64,000 nt of DNA from contig NC_018216.1 in the NCBI RefSeq assembly GCF_000219625.1, forward strand, positions 3,162,001 through 3,226,000. The letters are read 5' to 3'. The notes beneath the pieces are model-generated. The model searched no databases. It was not told where the DNA came from and worked only from the letters and a program-made list of their open reading frames with translations. Origin of the DNA: Zymoseptoria tritici IPO323 (lineage: Eukaryota > Ascomycota > Dothideomycetes > Mycosphaerellales > Mycosphaerellaceae). The position numbers and the translations under genes are program-made. Below are positions 52,891 through 64,000 of the stretch, piece after piece. Within the stretch, counting starts at the first letter, position 1, and the number at the start of each line of letters is the position of its first letter.

Positions 52891-53235
52891 CGATGCTGTT
52901 TATGCCAGGCCATGGCTTTGATGTCGTATGAATGTGAAGCGGTCCCTTGTCATCATCGGCTTGGGATTGTGGCGATATCGATGTCGATGTCGTTGTCGCA
53001 CAGATTGTGGATCGCATTGCTTACGTGATCTTTCGGCCGCCCGGCTGAAACTTCCACGCAATGAACCTCACTTCCATCCATACACTCTCATCTAACTAAG
53101 GTATACGCCTCCATGTCGTTGTTGTATCGTCCTGGGTCCGATTCAATTGTTCGAATAGTGTCTTCCCAAAATCTGCTTTGCCAGCTTCCACTCTCCGGTC
53201 CTTATATCCAAACGTCTTAGTCACCATCACCATCA
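52891..53235. other. intergenic, no gene seen
   Basis: Promoter side of the palmitoyltransferase gene and 3' flank of the coiled-coil gene. Nothing specific. Confidence 0.45.
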
Positions 53236-54483
53236 TCACGCCCCTACTGCGTCCTCATACTGCTCAGCAGCGCACGTTCTAGCGATCAGTTCCTCCATTC
53301 GCTGCGTCCGATATCTCTTCCTCTCGATTCGATCAAAAGCAAATGTATCGCCCATCTTCTGCAGGAGATCAGATGCCGACATTCTGAACTTTGGAAGGAC
53401 TTTGAGACCGGTCCGGAAGATGTAGGATTTGCGCTTGTTATGCCTTGCCATCACGCCAGCGTCTGCACCGTGCTCGCTAGCCTCAGTACTATGGCGCTGA
53501 TAAGCAATTCCTGCGCTGCTTTCAATGGCCTCGGACGCTTCACCTCCGGCTGCAGCCTGGACAGGAGTGGGATTGTGCGGCCTTGAGTAGCTTTCAGAGC
53601 GGACACTCTTACGTAGGTGCACCGTCCGGATCGAGGCTGAGTCCCGGAAAGGTTGCGTAGTTTCAAAGTCGTTTTCGATAGACTGAGATGGCTCTGAATC
53701 TCCCGGCATGGTTCTTGGAACCGGGCTGCCTTTGCCTCCGCAACCCACTTCCGGTACAATCCCATCAGCATCCGTGCTATCAAGCACATCGGTACTTCCG
53801 TCGAAAGGCTCTTGCACTTTCAAGTCCATCCACCACTGATGCATCTTGGAGGAAAGTAATCGTCGCTCGGCTGGATGTCCAGACAAGGCCGCTTCAAAGT
53901 TCAGTCGATGCGCAGGCGATCCTGACGAAGAGTCGGCGTCCAATTCTGAATGAGGTGCCAAAGTGTCCAGCCGAGGCGTATCATCGAAAGACACTCGAGC
54001 GCAACTCTCCTCGCTACCTCTGCGTGCTCTTGCGCCGTCGTGGTACTGTTGAACCACAGTCTCATCCAGTGAATCCCGAACATTCCTCAAGTATCCCGCA
54101 GGACGAGTATCGGCCTTTCCTTTCAGTGAAGAGCTGGAGCAATCGCTGCCACCATCATACTCGCCAAGCAGCTCAGCAATGCGCCTCACGAGCAGCGCCT
54201 TGTCTGCTTCGACCGCTCGTATGCTCTCCTCAAGCTTCCAATTGATCGCCTTGACAGTCTCATATCTGCTCTTCCACTTTTCGACATCCGACTCGTATGC
54301 CTTCGCGAACTCTTGCGCTATTCCAAGTTCGCCTTCAGTCATTCGGAGCTTTCGATCGGAAGCTGCGCTTTCTCTCTCCTTCTCCTTCTTCAAGTCCTCC
54401 AGATCTCGATGAAGTTTGCGCATGTGTTCGAAAGCTTTCTTTCTTCTTCGAAAGAGCCTGCTTGGCCCTGGATGGACGGCCAT
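53236..54483 (-). CDS. coiled-coil protein with conserved-looking C-terminus, function unknown
   Basis: Single-exon 415-residue protein from the ATG at 54483 (MAVHPGPSRLFRRRKKAF). Residues about 10-115 are a coiled coil (RKLHRDLEDLKKEKERESAASDRK and following). The middle is a polar, Ser/Asp-rich disordered region with SLDETVVQQYHDGAR and MHQWWMDLKVQEPFDGS segments. The last about 60 residues are basic and helical (RTGLKVLPKFRMSASDLLQKMGDTFAFDRIERKRYRTQRME). No family recognised. It lacks the RQAKIS tail of the two coiled-coil genes at 49-51 kb, so it is probably unrelated to them. Confidence 0.6.
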   Translation of the reverse strand: MAVHPGPSRLFRRRKKAFEHMRKLHRDLEDLKKEKERESAASDRKLRMTEGELGIAQEFAKAYESDVEKWKSRYETVKAINWKLEESIRAVEADKALLVRRIAELLGEYDGGSDCSSSSLKGKADTRPAGYLRNVRDSLDETVVQQYHDGARARRGSEESCARVSFDDTPRLDTLAPHSELDADSSSGSPAHRLNFEAALSGHPAERRLLSSKMHQWWMDLKVQEPFDGSTDVLDSTDADGIVPEVGCGGKGSPVPRTMPGDSEPSQSIENDFETTQPFRDSASIRTVHLRKSVRSESYSRPHNPTPVQAAAGGEASEAIESSAGIAYQRHSTEASEHGADAGVMARHNKRKSYIFRTGLKVLPKFRMSASDLLQKMGDTFAFDRIERKRYRTQRMEELIARTCAAEQYEDAVGA

Positions 54484-55039
54484 TTCTGATTGGTGTTTTT
54501 TAGATGTTATGCGCAACACATGGAGCTTGCCGAAAAGTTGTCGAAAGCGGCCGACTCAGAACGAAAGTCACGGATTGCCCTTCAAAAGTGACTATCAGGA
54601 TTTAGCGTCTGTGTTGTGCGCTGCAAACAGAGAGGTTCTCAAGCTGCCTGTAGCCACATCGGCTAGGAAAACGCAAACGGTGCGCAGCCTGACATGCTCA
54701 GAATACACCGGAGACCTGCTTGGCACTACGGCAAGCTCGACTGGTCTGGATTGCATTCGAGGGGATTTCAACAGAAGCGCAAGAACGTCGCTACTCGAGA
54801 CTTGCTGCGCTTTGTCGTGAGAGGTTTGAGAGCGTGTCTGGAGAAGGACCTTTGCTGCATCGATGCTATGCTTTGGTCTTGGCAGCTCTGTATGGCCGGA
54901 GGTGGCTCCGTTGGAAATCCACGAGTGTAATCTACCGTAACACATCTTATCAAGCTCGTCTTCATCTCTGTCGTATGTAGGCTGGCTGAAAACAGCGCTG
55001 ATCTATAATTCCTCCTCCAACTCCTCGCTAATTTCAACT
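54484..55039. other. intergenic, no gene seen
   Basis: 5' flank of the coiled-coil gene and 3' flank of the P-type ATPase gene. Short ORFs only. Confidence 0.45.
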
Positions 55040-58000
55040 CTACCAAGCAATCCTGGCAAGCAAACCAGATGGCCACCTTCGCACTCCCGCTTTCCTCAAT
55101 TCATCCAATCCAAGAATCGAGGCTCCGAATGCCATAGGTAGGAACCAGTACTCAACGGGAATTACTGAAGTTCCTAATTTGTTGTGGAAAGGCGTCGGGT
55201 ATAAGAACAGGATGGCAATCAACAGGGCGAAGATGATTGCCGGTCCAAGGAGGTAATTGATGCGCTGCTTGAGGACGGAGAGCCGGCGGGTTCGAAGGGC
55301 GAAGACGACGAACTAAGAGATCCGTCAGTTGCGTTCGACTACAGAGTCGAAGAGGACTACTCACCCATTGCATAACCACCAAGTTGACCTGCAAGATTTT
55401 AGTCAGCCACGCTCTATTGTATTGCTAGAGTGGAATGGAAATTACAAAATACACCGCGCTCGCCTCGTTCAGAATCTCGGTGTAGCGATCGCTGCTCATC
55501 CCGGTAGGGACGGCACCTGGAAAAGGTCAGCAGAGGTTCGGACACCAAGGGCGGAAGGGCAGACTCACCGAAGCCAAACCACAGCGTGCTGAAGGGAATG
55601 CCTCGCCTTTCTGCCAGCCAGTAGGCCATTGCGAAGCTGCAGACTGACTCCAGCATACCGATGAACCCGTATGCCTAGTAAAGAGTCAGCCATAGTCCAT
55701 AAAATGATGAATCGATGCCGAGCAAGACTTGCTTGCGTGCATGCACTTCAGCACTTACCTGCAAGATGAGCTTCCAGTTGACCAACCGATCCTTCTTCGC
55801 ATTCCTCGGCTTGCGCAGCATGACATCTGCTTCAGGAGCTTCATACGCCATAGCTGTGGCTGCAGCGCAATCCGTAAAACAGCAGATGATTATCATGAGG
55901 AAAGAGGAAAGAATCTGCGGCAGTCCAAAGGCGATGTTCGTGATGACCGGCAGGAATTCGGCGAAAGATCCGGCGGGAAGGAGATAGCAGATGGTCTTCT
56001 TCAGGTTGTCGTAGACCACGCGGCCGTATTTGACTGCTTCGACGATGGCTGCGAAACTGTCGAGGAGGACCATGTCGGCGGCTTCGATGGCGATGTCGCT
56101 TCCGGAGCCTGAGAGGAGCAAAAGGGTCAGCGATGCTTTAGGCTAAGAGGTGCCAAGACGAGTTGAGATGCGGCACTCGCAGCCCACGGCACAAGTATTG
56201 TATGGAAATACTTACCCATGGCGATACCAACGTCGCTCTGCTTTAACGAGGGAGCATCGTTCACGCCGTCACCTGAGCGTCGTTAGCACTGCTAGATATC
56301 ATCGCCAGGGCTGAGCATACCAGTCATGCCAACAATGAACTCCCGCTCTTGATACTCCTTCACAATCTTGAGCTTGTGTTCAGGCGTAGTCCTTGCAAAG
56401 ACGACCTCGTCGTAAGTCGCGAGCTTGTCCCACATGTGATCGTCTAGAGTCTCGATATCGGCTCCGCTTAGGACGATGGACTTTGTGGAGATCGAGTCTT
56501 GTGAGACTCTTCCTTTCTCCTCATGGATTCCAGCGTTGTCCAGGTATTCTTCGTCGAAGGTCAGGTGTGTAACGTCGTCGGCTTCGTGTGGTTGGCAAGT
56601 GAGAATGCCGGCTGAGGCGGCGATCGCTGCTGCTGTCAACTTGAAGTCGCCGGTCACCTAAACGTAGAAGGGTCAGCGATGTTCAAATAACACAGCGATA
56701 CAGAATTCGATCTGCAATAGGCAGAAGAACTAACCATTGCAACTTTGATCCCCGCTCCGCGCAACGTGGCGACCACGTCCGGAATCTCAGGTCGCAGCGC
56801 ATCAACAATAGCAACAAGACCGACCAGAATCAAGTCACTCTCAATCCGACCCATGACATCTCGCTCATACTCGCGCTGTTGCGTCGCAGGATCAAACAGA
56901 GTCTTGTTGAGTGGCTTCGAAGCCAACAAAACCACTCTCTTCCCCTGACTAGACCAATAATCCTTGATCTCCTCAAGCCGTCTCTTCTCCTCCACCGAAA
57001 GCGACTGCGTCACACCATCAGCATCAACATAACGCGCGCATCTCGGCAGAAGAACATCCGGCGCGCCCTTGACGAACAGCAAAGCTGAATCAGTGGAGTC
57101 GGCGGTATCGCTAACTGCTTCGGTGACTGCGAACTTGTTTTTGCTGTTGAATGCGATCTTGAAGCGGGAGGTCCAGCTGCGGCGGATTTCGGCGACGGAA
57201 CGCATGCTTTCGACGAAGCGGAGTAAGCTGCTATCGGTGGCGTCTCCGCGGATGAGTCTGTCGGCGATGGCGCGGTCCATGGTCGATGCGTCGAATTCGG
57301 CTTCGTTGACTAGGGAGGCGCAGTTGGCGAGTTGGCGGCAGCCTTCACTGGTTGGGTAGTGAGAAGGGGCGGCTTTGGCGGAAATTTGGTCCTTGCCGAC
57401 GAGGAAGTCGGTCACGCTGGAAGAGGGGGAGAGTTAGCGATGGCTTGGATGTAGAAGGTATAAGTCTGCAAGACAAGACCGAGATACGATGGCCTAGCTC
57501 GAGGGACGACCTCTGGCTGCAAGCATTCTGCCCTTCGACAACTTACGTCATCTGGTTCCTTGTGAGAGTGCCAGTCTTATCCGAGCAGATGATATTGACA
57601 CTGCCGAGCGTCTCCACAGTCTTCAAACTCTTGCAGAGGATGTTGTTCTTCTTCATGATGGAAGCGGTGATCGTCAACGAGGCAGTGACAGCGATGGGCA
57701 ATCCCTCGGGTATGAAGGCTACTGCAACACTCACGCACGAGACGATGAGGTTGGAGACTGAGATCCAGTCCCTGTGGTCTTGTCGGAGCCATCTATTCGA
57801 AGAATGCATGTCAGTCAGGTCTTGGGGAAACTCCGGCACTGGCGGCTTGCAATGCTCGCTCAGGCCCATCTCCGGAATCACTTACGCTCCCCAGATGATG
57901 AGCACGATAGTCACCATCGTCAGCATGATGCAGACGATCAAAGAAACGAAGTAGAAGATCTCCTTCTGCAGCGGAGACATGCCCTCTAGAAGCGAAGTTC

Positions 58001-59228
58001 GAAAGTTAGCGTGTGTCTCAGCGACGTTTTAAATGGCCTGACAGTCATATCTCTATGCCTGCCATGCTTGGGATTGCCACGAACTCTTTGGAGCGCTTGT
58101 AAGCTTCGCAATCCTGCCAAAGACAGTGCGATCACCCGTCTCCACGATAAGACCCCAGGCGGTACCCGAGACACAATGCGTTCCGGCCAAGCCAATGTTA
58201 GCGGTCTCGAGGTAGTTGTCATCCGTGGAGTCGACAGATCCAAGAAGCGGGAGAGGCTCTCCAGTGAGGATACTGCGGTCGAACTTGGCGTCTTGGATGT
58301 CGAGAAAGCGGACGTCTGCTGGAAGCTTGTTGCCGATGGAAATGCGAAGGATGTCTCCGGGTACCACATCTCTTCCGTCGACCGTTTGCTGTGTGCCATC
58401 TCGGAGAACGTTTACGGATTCCGGAAGCATCTGGGTGATTGAACTCATCACGCGGGAGCTGGAGAAGTCTTGCCAGAAGGAGAAAGCTGCTTGAACAACC
58501 CAGACGATAGCGAGGACGATTCCGAGGGCCAAGTTCGCAACAGCTATGAATAATCAGCATTGAAGTAACGTCTCAGGCCCGACCAGCGGCCACTCACCTG
58601 GGTTCGGGTCTCCCAACGGACGCCATGCGATGAACACAAGAATGGAAGCAGTGAACAAAATAGCTCCAAAGCCACCGAATAGATATCCCATCGTCTGCTT
58701 GAACCATCTCGACGGAGGCGGAGAAGGCACATTTCGTCCAAACTCCTTGAGCTTGGCCAGTACAGCCACGCCAGAGAGACCATTCGTCTGCGATGAACGG
58801 AAACGTTGCATCAGCTCCTCAATCGAAGCCTTGTGGTAGTCGACATTGTTGAGCTCTGTCTCTGCGAGCGTCTTGGGGCTGGCATCCTTGCGTTTATCCT
58901 TGGACTTCTTCTTTAAGCTGGAGCGCTTCGTGTCTTTTGCGCCTTTTGCGAGGTTGCGTTTTGTCTCTTCGATGCCGAAGGATAGCGTGCGGAAGACGGG
59001 TGGCAGGACAATTCCGTGGTCGACGCTCCGGCGGGCGGTGCGGATGGACATTGAGTCTCGCGAACGAGAGCGTCCGGTTGCAGCACGGCGGAAGTCATTG
59101 CTGCGACGTCCGCGCTCGTCATCGGCATATGTGATGACACGGCCGCGGTTAGTGAACGTCCGCTGCAAATTGTCGTCGGTAACAACAGAGTGCATAGCAG
59201 GCAGCTTTTCTAAGTCTGGATCCGCCAT
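55040..59228 (-). CDS. P-type cation ATPase, Na+/K+-ATPase-like (type IIC/ACU-like)
   Basis: Twelve exons, complement(join(55040..55312,55365..55388,55446..55516,55569..55674,55759..56108,56216..56272,56321..56657,56735..57416,57547..57792,57886..57985,58085..58543,58598..59228)), 1111 residues, all phases consistent; one exon is only 24 nt. Pumps monovalent cations across a membrane by ATP hydrolysis. Visible: long basic N-tail, cation-ATPase N domain ([15 protein letters not shown]), actuator motif LTGEP at about 303-307 (Pro where TGES is usual), PEGLP at 425-429, phosphorylated Asp468 in [14 protein letters not shown] in the nucleotide domain, TGD at 708-710 and GDGVNDAP at 820-827. Ten membrane helices fit the C-terminal half. 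Resembles fungal ACU or Na+/K+-ATPase-like pumps rather than ENA or PMR; the transported ion is inference. Confidence 0.9.
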
Positions 59229-60412
59229 TTTGGAATGTGAAATTGAGATGAAGACGAAGATCGAGAAGAAACGGAGGAAGCAATGAGAAAGAGGATGGAG
59301 GAGGCAAGGAGAAAGACCTCGATATATACCACTCACCATCCGCGTGGCACAGCCATCTTCCTTCAGCATATGATCAATACGGGAGCGTAATCTCGCGCGC
59401 ACAATGCCATTTTAGCCAGATCCGCACAACGTGGGAACACGCAAGCGAAGGGTCTGGTCTCTTGCTTCCCACGAGGGAACACGGCTCTAGCGTTTCCCAC
59501 GCGAGCAGTGTGCAGGATTCTCAGATGCCAAAAGGAAACGCTGACTTTGACAAACGGATTGCTGGATTGGGCGAGCGCCTGTGCGGTTATGAATGGGGCT
59601 GTGTTGGTTTCGCTGAGGGATTTATGGTCGCTGGTTCATGAGATGAGGTGGTAGAAAATCGCGCAGCCGCGGTTGAGCCCTAAGGTAATGACGAGCGCGA
59701 CCAGGGGACAAAGGAATGCGCAGTAATCAGCGCATGGGGAGCAGCAGACCGGAAGTGCAACGCCGCCGACATAATCATGCCATGTCGTGCATCTTGCAGG
59801 TATCGGGACTGAGAGAGGAAGGTGATGTTGCTGGCGGCGTGGTTGGAATAGAGGCAATAGTAAGCATTTTAAGCGGTGGTCCGTGCGTTTTTGGGAGACT
59901 TGTGCCTGATTAGAGAGGACACCAACACAGAAACCGCATCTTTGAGAAGCCGCGGTTGCCATCACTCCAGTCATGGAATGCGTCTGATCCACATCCTTCG
60001 CAATGTGTCGAGCATGACGGCACCTGCAGCCATCAAGGAGAATTCTCCGCTCATCATGCGGTCTTTCACGGCACATCGCTACGGATGACATCCTGCGGAT
60101 TTCGATCAGGCTAATGCCGGTGCACTAGGTACAGTACGAATACAACGATGAAACTGAGCTGCATCCGCATTCACAGCATCGTATGGATGGTGTTGACGGC
60201 AGTTCGCAGGGGCCATTTCAAGGCTCATGTGAATTCACGTTGTGCCATGGCATGCATGGCCACGAGAGTGCGGACTACAAGCTCGCCTAAGCACTGTGCA
60301 TGCTCGCTTATGCATCAGCTTGCAGTAAGCCCTCACACACACACGCTGAAATCGTGCCTCGGGCGTGTTACTCCGCGGTGCCTTACATTTTGGCCTCTGT
60401 CAAGAACCCAAG
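59229..60412. other. intergenic, no gene seen
   Basis: Divergent spacer between the ATPase gene (minus) and the NLR gene (plus). Short ORFs only. Confidence 0.45.
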
Positions 60413-62845
60413 ATGGCAGAGGCCGTTGCTTTAACGCTCGACATTGCGAAACTGATAAAAAGCCTCATCGAGTATGGTCAAGAAGTCCGTGGTGCCAAGG
60501 ATGACATCGCCGGACTTTGCAGGGAGCTGCAGTCTCTCAGAGGCGTACTCGAAGATTTGGGAGCTCAGCGACCTGGCAATGTCGCCGATAATGGTATGCG
60601 CGACTGTCTGGCCAATGCAAGGACCCTCGTAGACGACCTACAACATCGCATGCAGTCTCGAAACTCACGAGTTCAGCGTGGGCTGCAGTCACTCAAATGG
60701 CCATTCACCAAAGAGGCGATAGGAGAGACTCTGGACAGGCTTGCTCGTATCAACGTGTCTATCATCATGATCATGATGGGAGGCCAACAGAACCTCGTCC
60801 CAGATATCCTGGCTATGAAAGAAGAACTGCGAGCCATTGCAGGCACTATAAATGATGGCTTTGATTCTACCAGCCGCAAGAAGATCATGGACTACGTCGC
60901 TCCAGCATCTCCACACGTACTCCATGGCGAAACTTGCAGCATCTGGGAAGGCACCGATTCGGGAATGTGGTTCGTGCGGAATCACTTGCAGCCTTGGATC
61001 CAGTTCCGTACGCCTGAGGAGAGACTCATGGGTCTTTATGGTAGCTCTGGCACAGGCAAGACGACGATTCTCTCGAGAGTTGTCGAGCATGTCAAAACTC
61101 AGAGCTCGGGACCCAAGGTGGCGTACTTCTATTGCTCATTCAATGATGCTGCCTCTCACGAGGTGCGCAATATCGTTGGATCGTGGCTTGTCCAGCTTGC
61201 TACAACAGATCCCGGAATACTGGATCAATTTCAAGATGCAGAAGCGAAGAGGGAGAGGATTCCCATTGCGTCGCTGGAAGACGCATTGGTGGACGTGGTG
61301 CAGAAGAATGGTCTTACCCTCCTCATCCTGGATGCCATGAACGAAAGCAGCAACCTGAAGCAGATCGCCGAATGTGTTGTGCGGCTTTTGAGTCGTTGCG
61401 AAACTCTCCGTTGCCTGCTATCCTCAACACCATCCACCGAAAGCTTCTTCTCGGAGATGGCGTGGCCGATCGCCACAGTCAACGTCGCTCTGGACGATGT
61501 CAATCCGGACATAGAGCTTTACGTGAGACGAACGTGTGAGTCTAGTCAGGTGCTCGTGCGGAGCGTCGACACCATCGTTGAGGTGCTCGTGCCACAAACC
61601 AAGGGCATGTTCCGGTGGGCAGAGTGCCAGATGAACACGTTGACCAAGTGTCTGACTCCCAGAATGGTGACTCAGACATTAGGACAGCTACCCGGCACTC
61701 TGGACGAGACGTACATCAACATACTCAGCAGAGTGCAGCCTGAATACAAAGCTCTGGTCCGAGAAGCGCTAATGTGGCTCAGCTATGCTTACCGACCTTT
61801 CACCCTGGACGAGCTCGCTGAGGCAGTCGTGATCGAGGTGTACGAGGGCGAACGTTTTGAGATGGACGACAGTTGTCGGATAAAGCCACCCGAGACATTA
61901 CTTCGCCTATGTTAAGGACTCGTGGCCCGCAACACAAAGACCAATACAGTATCGCTAGCGCATAGCTCGATCAGGAGCACTCTTGAATCATCTATGCTCC
62001 GGGAGTCAAGTATGAGCTACTTCTGGATGGACCGAAAAAGCTCAAATCCAAACATCATCCGGACGTGTCTGACATACTTACTTATGGACCCGTTCAACTT
62101 GAGAGATTGCAGCGAGACTGCCCTGAGAAGGTACTTTCGGGCATACCCTTTTCTCGACTATGCGAGCGTCATGTGGGCCATGCACGTCTGTCTGCACGTA
62201 CGAAGCGGCGGATCGCTTTCCAAGCAAGACACACAACTCATCATGTCTCTTCTCTCCACCCCCGCAACCGGAGGCTCTCACAACAACTTCATCTTCTGGA
62301 TTCGCACCCTTCTGGGAGACCAAGTCGACGGAAACTATCCCCCTACGCCGCTGTACTACGCTTCATCCTACGGCTTAGCACCAATCGTAGAACTCATGCT
62401 TCAAAATGGCATGGTAAGCACGGACCCGGCTCAGAAAGCATCTCCCACCCACATCGACATGAAAAGTGGGCGGTACGAGTCCACCCCTCTCCAGGTCGCC
62501 GTCTTCCGTGGGCATGCCGATGTCGTGGCTCTTCTTTTGAAACACGGGGCGGATCCAAACACGACTGATTCCGATGGAACTAGCTGTTTGTCATGGGCTT
62601 TTGCAGGTCGCGATTGGCGAATTGCACGGCTTCTGGTGGATTATGGCGCTCAAGATGAGGAGGAAGATGTGGAGTACGACTGGGATGGCTTCTCGGATCA
62701 AGCTGATGAGGAGCCGCGTGCGATGCTTCCATACTTTGGACGAGCGGAGTTCGATCCGTATGATTCCGAGGAAGAAGAAGATGATGATGGTTGGGCTGCG
62801 ACGCTGAGGTGCTCGTCTAAGATGGCCATTGATGGTAGCGACTGA
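60413..62845 (+). CDS. NACHT-ankyrin NLR-like (STAND) protein, interrupted by in-frame TAA
   Basis: Fungal NLR-type signalling ATPase. From the ATG at 60413 (aagATGgca) the N-terminal domain (AVALTLDIAKLIKSLIEYGQEV) resembles the fungal N-terminal domain of STAND proteins. The NACHT domain follows with Walker A GLYGSSGTGKTT at about residues 206-217, Walker B-like LTLLILDAMNE near 305, and winged-helix-like LDETYINILSRVQPEYKALVREALMWLSYAYRPFTLDELAEAV. The frame stops at TAA 61913-61915 after ETLLRLC, then continues in the same frame with GLVARNTKTNTVSLAHSSIRSTLES, the normal continuation of such proteins. Ankyrin repeats near residues 645-745 follow (YESTPLQVAVFRGHADVVALLLKHGADPN), and an acidic tail to 62845. 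No good GT-AG intron removes the stop without deleting conserved sequence. Either a nonsense-split pseudogene or two pieces (500 aa intact N/NACHT part). Confidence 0.72.
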
Positions 62846-63054
62846 TGGTGGCGAATGGTAGCGTCAGATATGGTAGACAAGATGAGTGATCGTACAGGAT
62901 CAACATATGTCTTCACTCTTCTCTGAAGGTCTTCGAAATTTGGTTTGGTCGTTGCCTCGTTCCTACAAACTCAAGCAAAACTCCTATCAAGCAAGGACAA
63001 TCTCTTCAAATCCTTGCCGCAAATCTACGAACTTCCCCTCCTCACACCCACCTC

Positions 63055-64000
63055 TCAAAGCTTCGCCTTCGCCTCAAGATACTTCACCACATTCTGATGC
63101 GTATAAAACGACCCTTCCGCCGGCGTCTCCGGCCAATCCGCCTCCTCATCAAACCTCACAATCTTGTCAAAAACCTATCCCCTCATCAGTACCTCTCTCC
63201 CTAACACCCACTCCTCAGAAATAACTTACCTCCGCCACATCCTCCACACTCGGATACCCCCCCTCAAAGTCAAAGTCCACCCCCCTCGTCCTCTGCCATC
63301 TCGTCGTAGCGAACCAACCGCCCGCCGCTTCGATGATAGTACCGTTGATGGGGCAGGCGGCGCTGCAGAGGAGAGCGACGACGGGGGAGACGAAGGAGGG
63401 GTCCATGGCGGAAACGAGGTCTTCGGGCCAGATTGTTTTGGTCATGGATGTTCCGGCTGAGGGGGCGAGGACGTTGGTTTTGATGTTGTACTGGAGGGGA
63501 GGGAGTTAGGTCGTGGTGTTGTGCTGTGAGGAGGGGGATCGGCTGGGATGGGGTACCTTTTGACCTTCGCGGCCGATGGCTTTGGTGAAGCCGATGATGC
63601 CTGCTTTTGCTGAGAGGAAGAAAGGGGGACATGTTAGTGCCTGTTCTCGGATCGAATGCGGCGAGCATCCTTACCAGCGGCGTAGTTGGCTTGCCTAGAA
63701 CGATCACACGTATCAGTAAATCAAGTTCCAGCTCAACGTCTTTACCATACGTACCCAAAGTTTCCGTAGATACCGCTCGTGGAAGTTACGTTCTAGTAGC
63801 AAAAAAGGTGATCAGCCATGGCTTACCATGAAACAAAAAGCGGAAAGACATACGACAATACGGCCGAACTTCTGCTTCGTCATGTACGGGAAGGCCTGGG
63901 ATTTGAAAGTCAGTCATCGGACCTACTAAGCCGCCAGTGTTTCTGCATCTCACCGCCTTCGTGACCTTGAACGTCGATCGCAGGTGACAGTTCATGACCT
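63055..64000 (-). CDS. Fox2-like short-chain dehydrogenase with C-terminal AKL (5' part beyond window)
   Basis: Seven visible exons, complement(join(63055..63174,63230..63490,63557..63609,63675..63694,63755..63792,63854..63895,63954..>64000)). Exons are tiny (20, 38, 42, 53 nt) but all splice in phase. SDR motifs: [36 protein letters not shown] with active-site Ser and the YxxxK (YAAAK). The region after it (CPINGTIIEAAGGWFATTRWQRTRG) is typical of the second dehydrogenase unit of peroxisomal multifunctional enzyme 2. The protein ends EAKAKL, a type 1 peroxisomal targeting signal (AKL), after only about 45 residues more, so no hydratase-2 domain is present, unlike full-length Fox2. Likely a peroxisomal 3-hydroxyacyl-CoA dehydrogenase; upstream extent unknown. 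Confidence 0.85.

Noticed and set aside
61868..61915. Intron removing the NLR stop (for example a 48-nt interval from GTTAAG)
   Set aside because: Too short, lacks a branch point and would delete the conserved GLV...VSLA segment.

Overview
The window is nuclear DNA of a filamentous ascomycete. Genes carry short GT-AG introns, mostly 48-130 nt, with CTAAC/CTGAC-like branch points just before the acceptor. There are no operons or ribosome binding sites, and the housekeeping set is fungal (TFIIH Tfb1, Sqt1, eS24, Ecl1, Efm3-type methyltransferase, fungal NLR-like proteins). The lineage-specific families and compact introns suggest Dothideomycetes (Mycosphaerella/Capnodium side), but that placement is inference only. 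Exon coordinates were set by reading splice signals and checking phase by hand.

Layout. 1-10.5 kb is conserved: the C-terminus of 2-oxoglutarate dehydrogenase E1, a secreted histidine-acid-phosphatase-like protein, Tfb1, a proline-rich PPxY protein, mitochondrial bS16m and, divergently, dynein light intermediate chain. 11.4-17.2 kb is a three-gene cluster of an F-box-like (2EXR-type) family: one member is intact, one carries an in-frame TAA and one a 1-nt frameshift. 17.6-21 kb holds a CCDC47/DUF1682 ER protein and a DAO-type FAD oxidoreductase, divergently arranged. 21-25.6 kb is repeat-rich and decayed: a tRNA-Lys(CTT) relic, a C2H2 zinc-finger gene with a damaged 5' part, a 102-nt duplication and several minisatellites. 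25.7-34 kb encodes a membrane-anchored fucose-lectin-like protein, mitochondrial beta-ketoacyl synthase, a Ni/Co transporter and an Ecl1-type zinc protein. A 3.5-kb gene-poor stretch follows. 37.5-44.4 kb encodes eS24, an Efm3-like methyltransferase, a SesA-like NLR N-domain protein without NACHT, and Sqt1. 46-54.5 kb encodes a LURP-one/Tubby-like protein, several coiled-coil proteins (two are paralogs) and a DHHC palmitoyltransferase. 55-59.2 kb is a 12-exon Na+/K+-ATPase-like P-type ATPase. 60.4-62.8 kb is a NACHT-ankyrin NLR split by an in-frame TAA. The right edge is a Fox2-like SDR ending in a peroxisomal AKL signal.

The genes do not form one pathway. The main signal is that damage (nonsense codons, a frameshift) is concentrated in the rapidly evolving families (F-box-like, zinc finger, NLR), while the housekeeping genes between them are intact. 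I found no convincing new multi-gene system. The best leads are the F-box-like trio with its possible exon-to-intron conversion, the two NLR-type genes, the small membrane-protein ORF beside the minisatellites, and the coiled-coil pair sharing a C-terminal motif.
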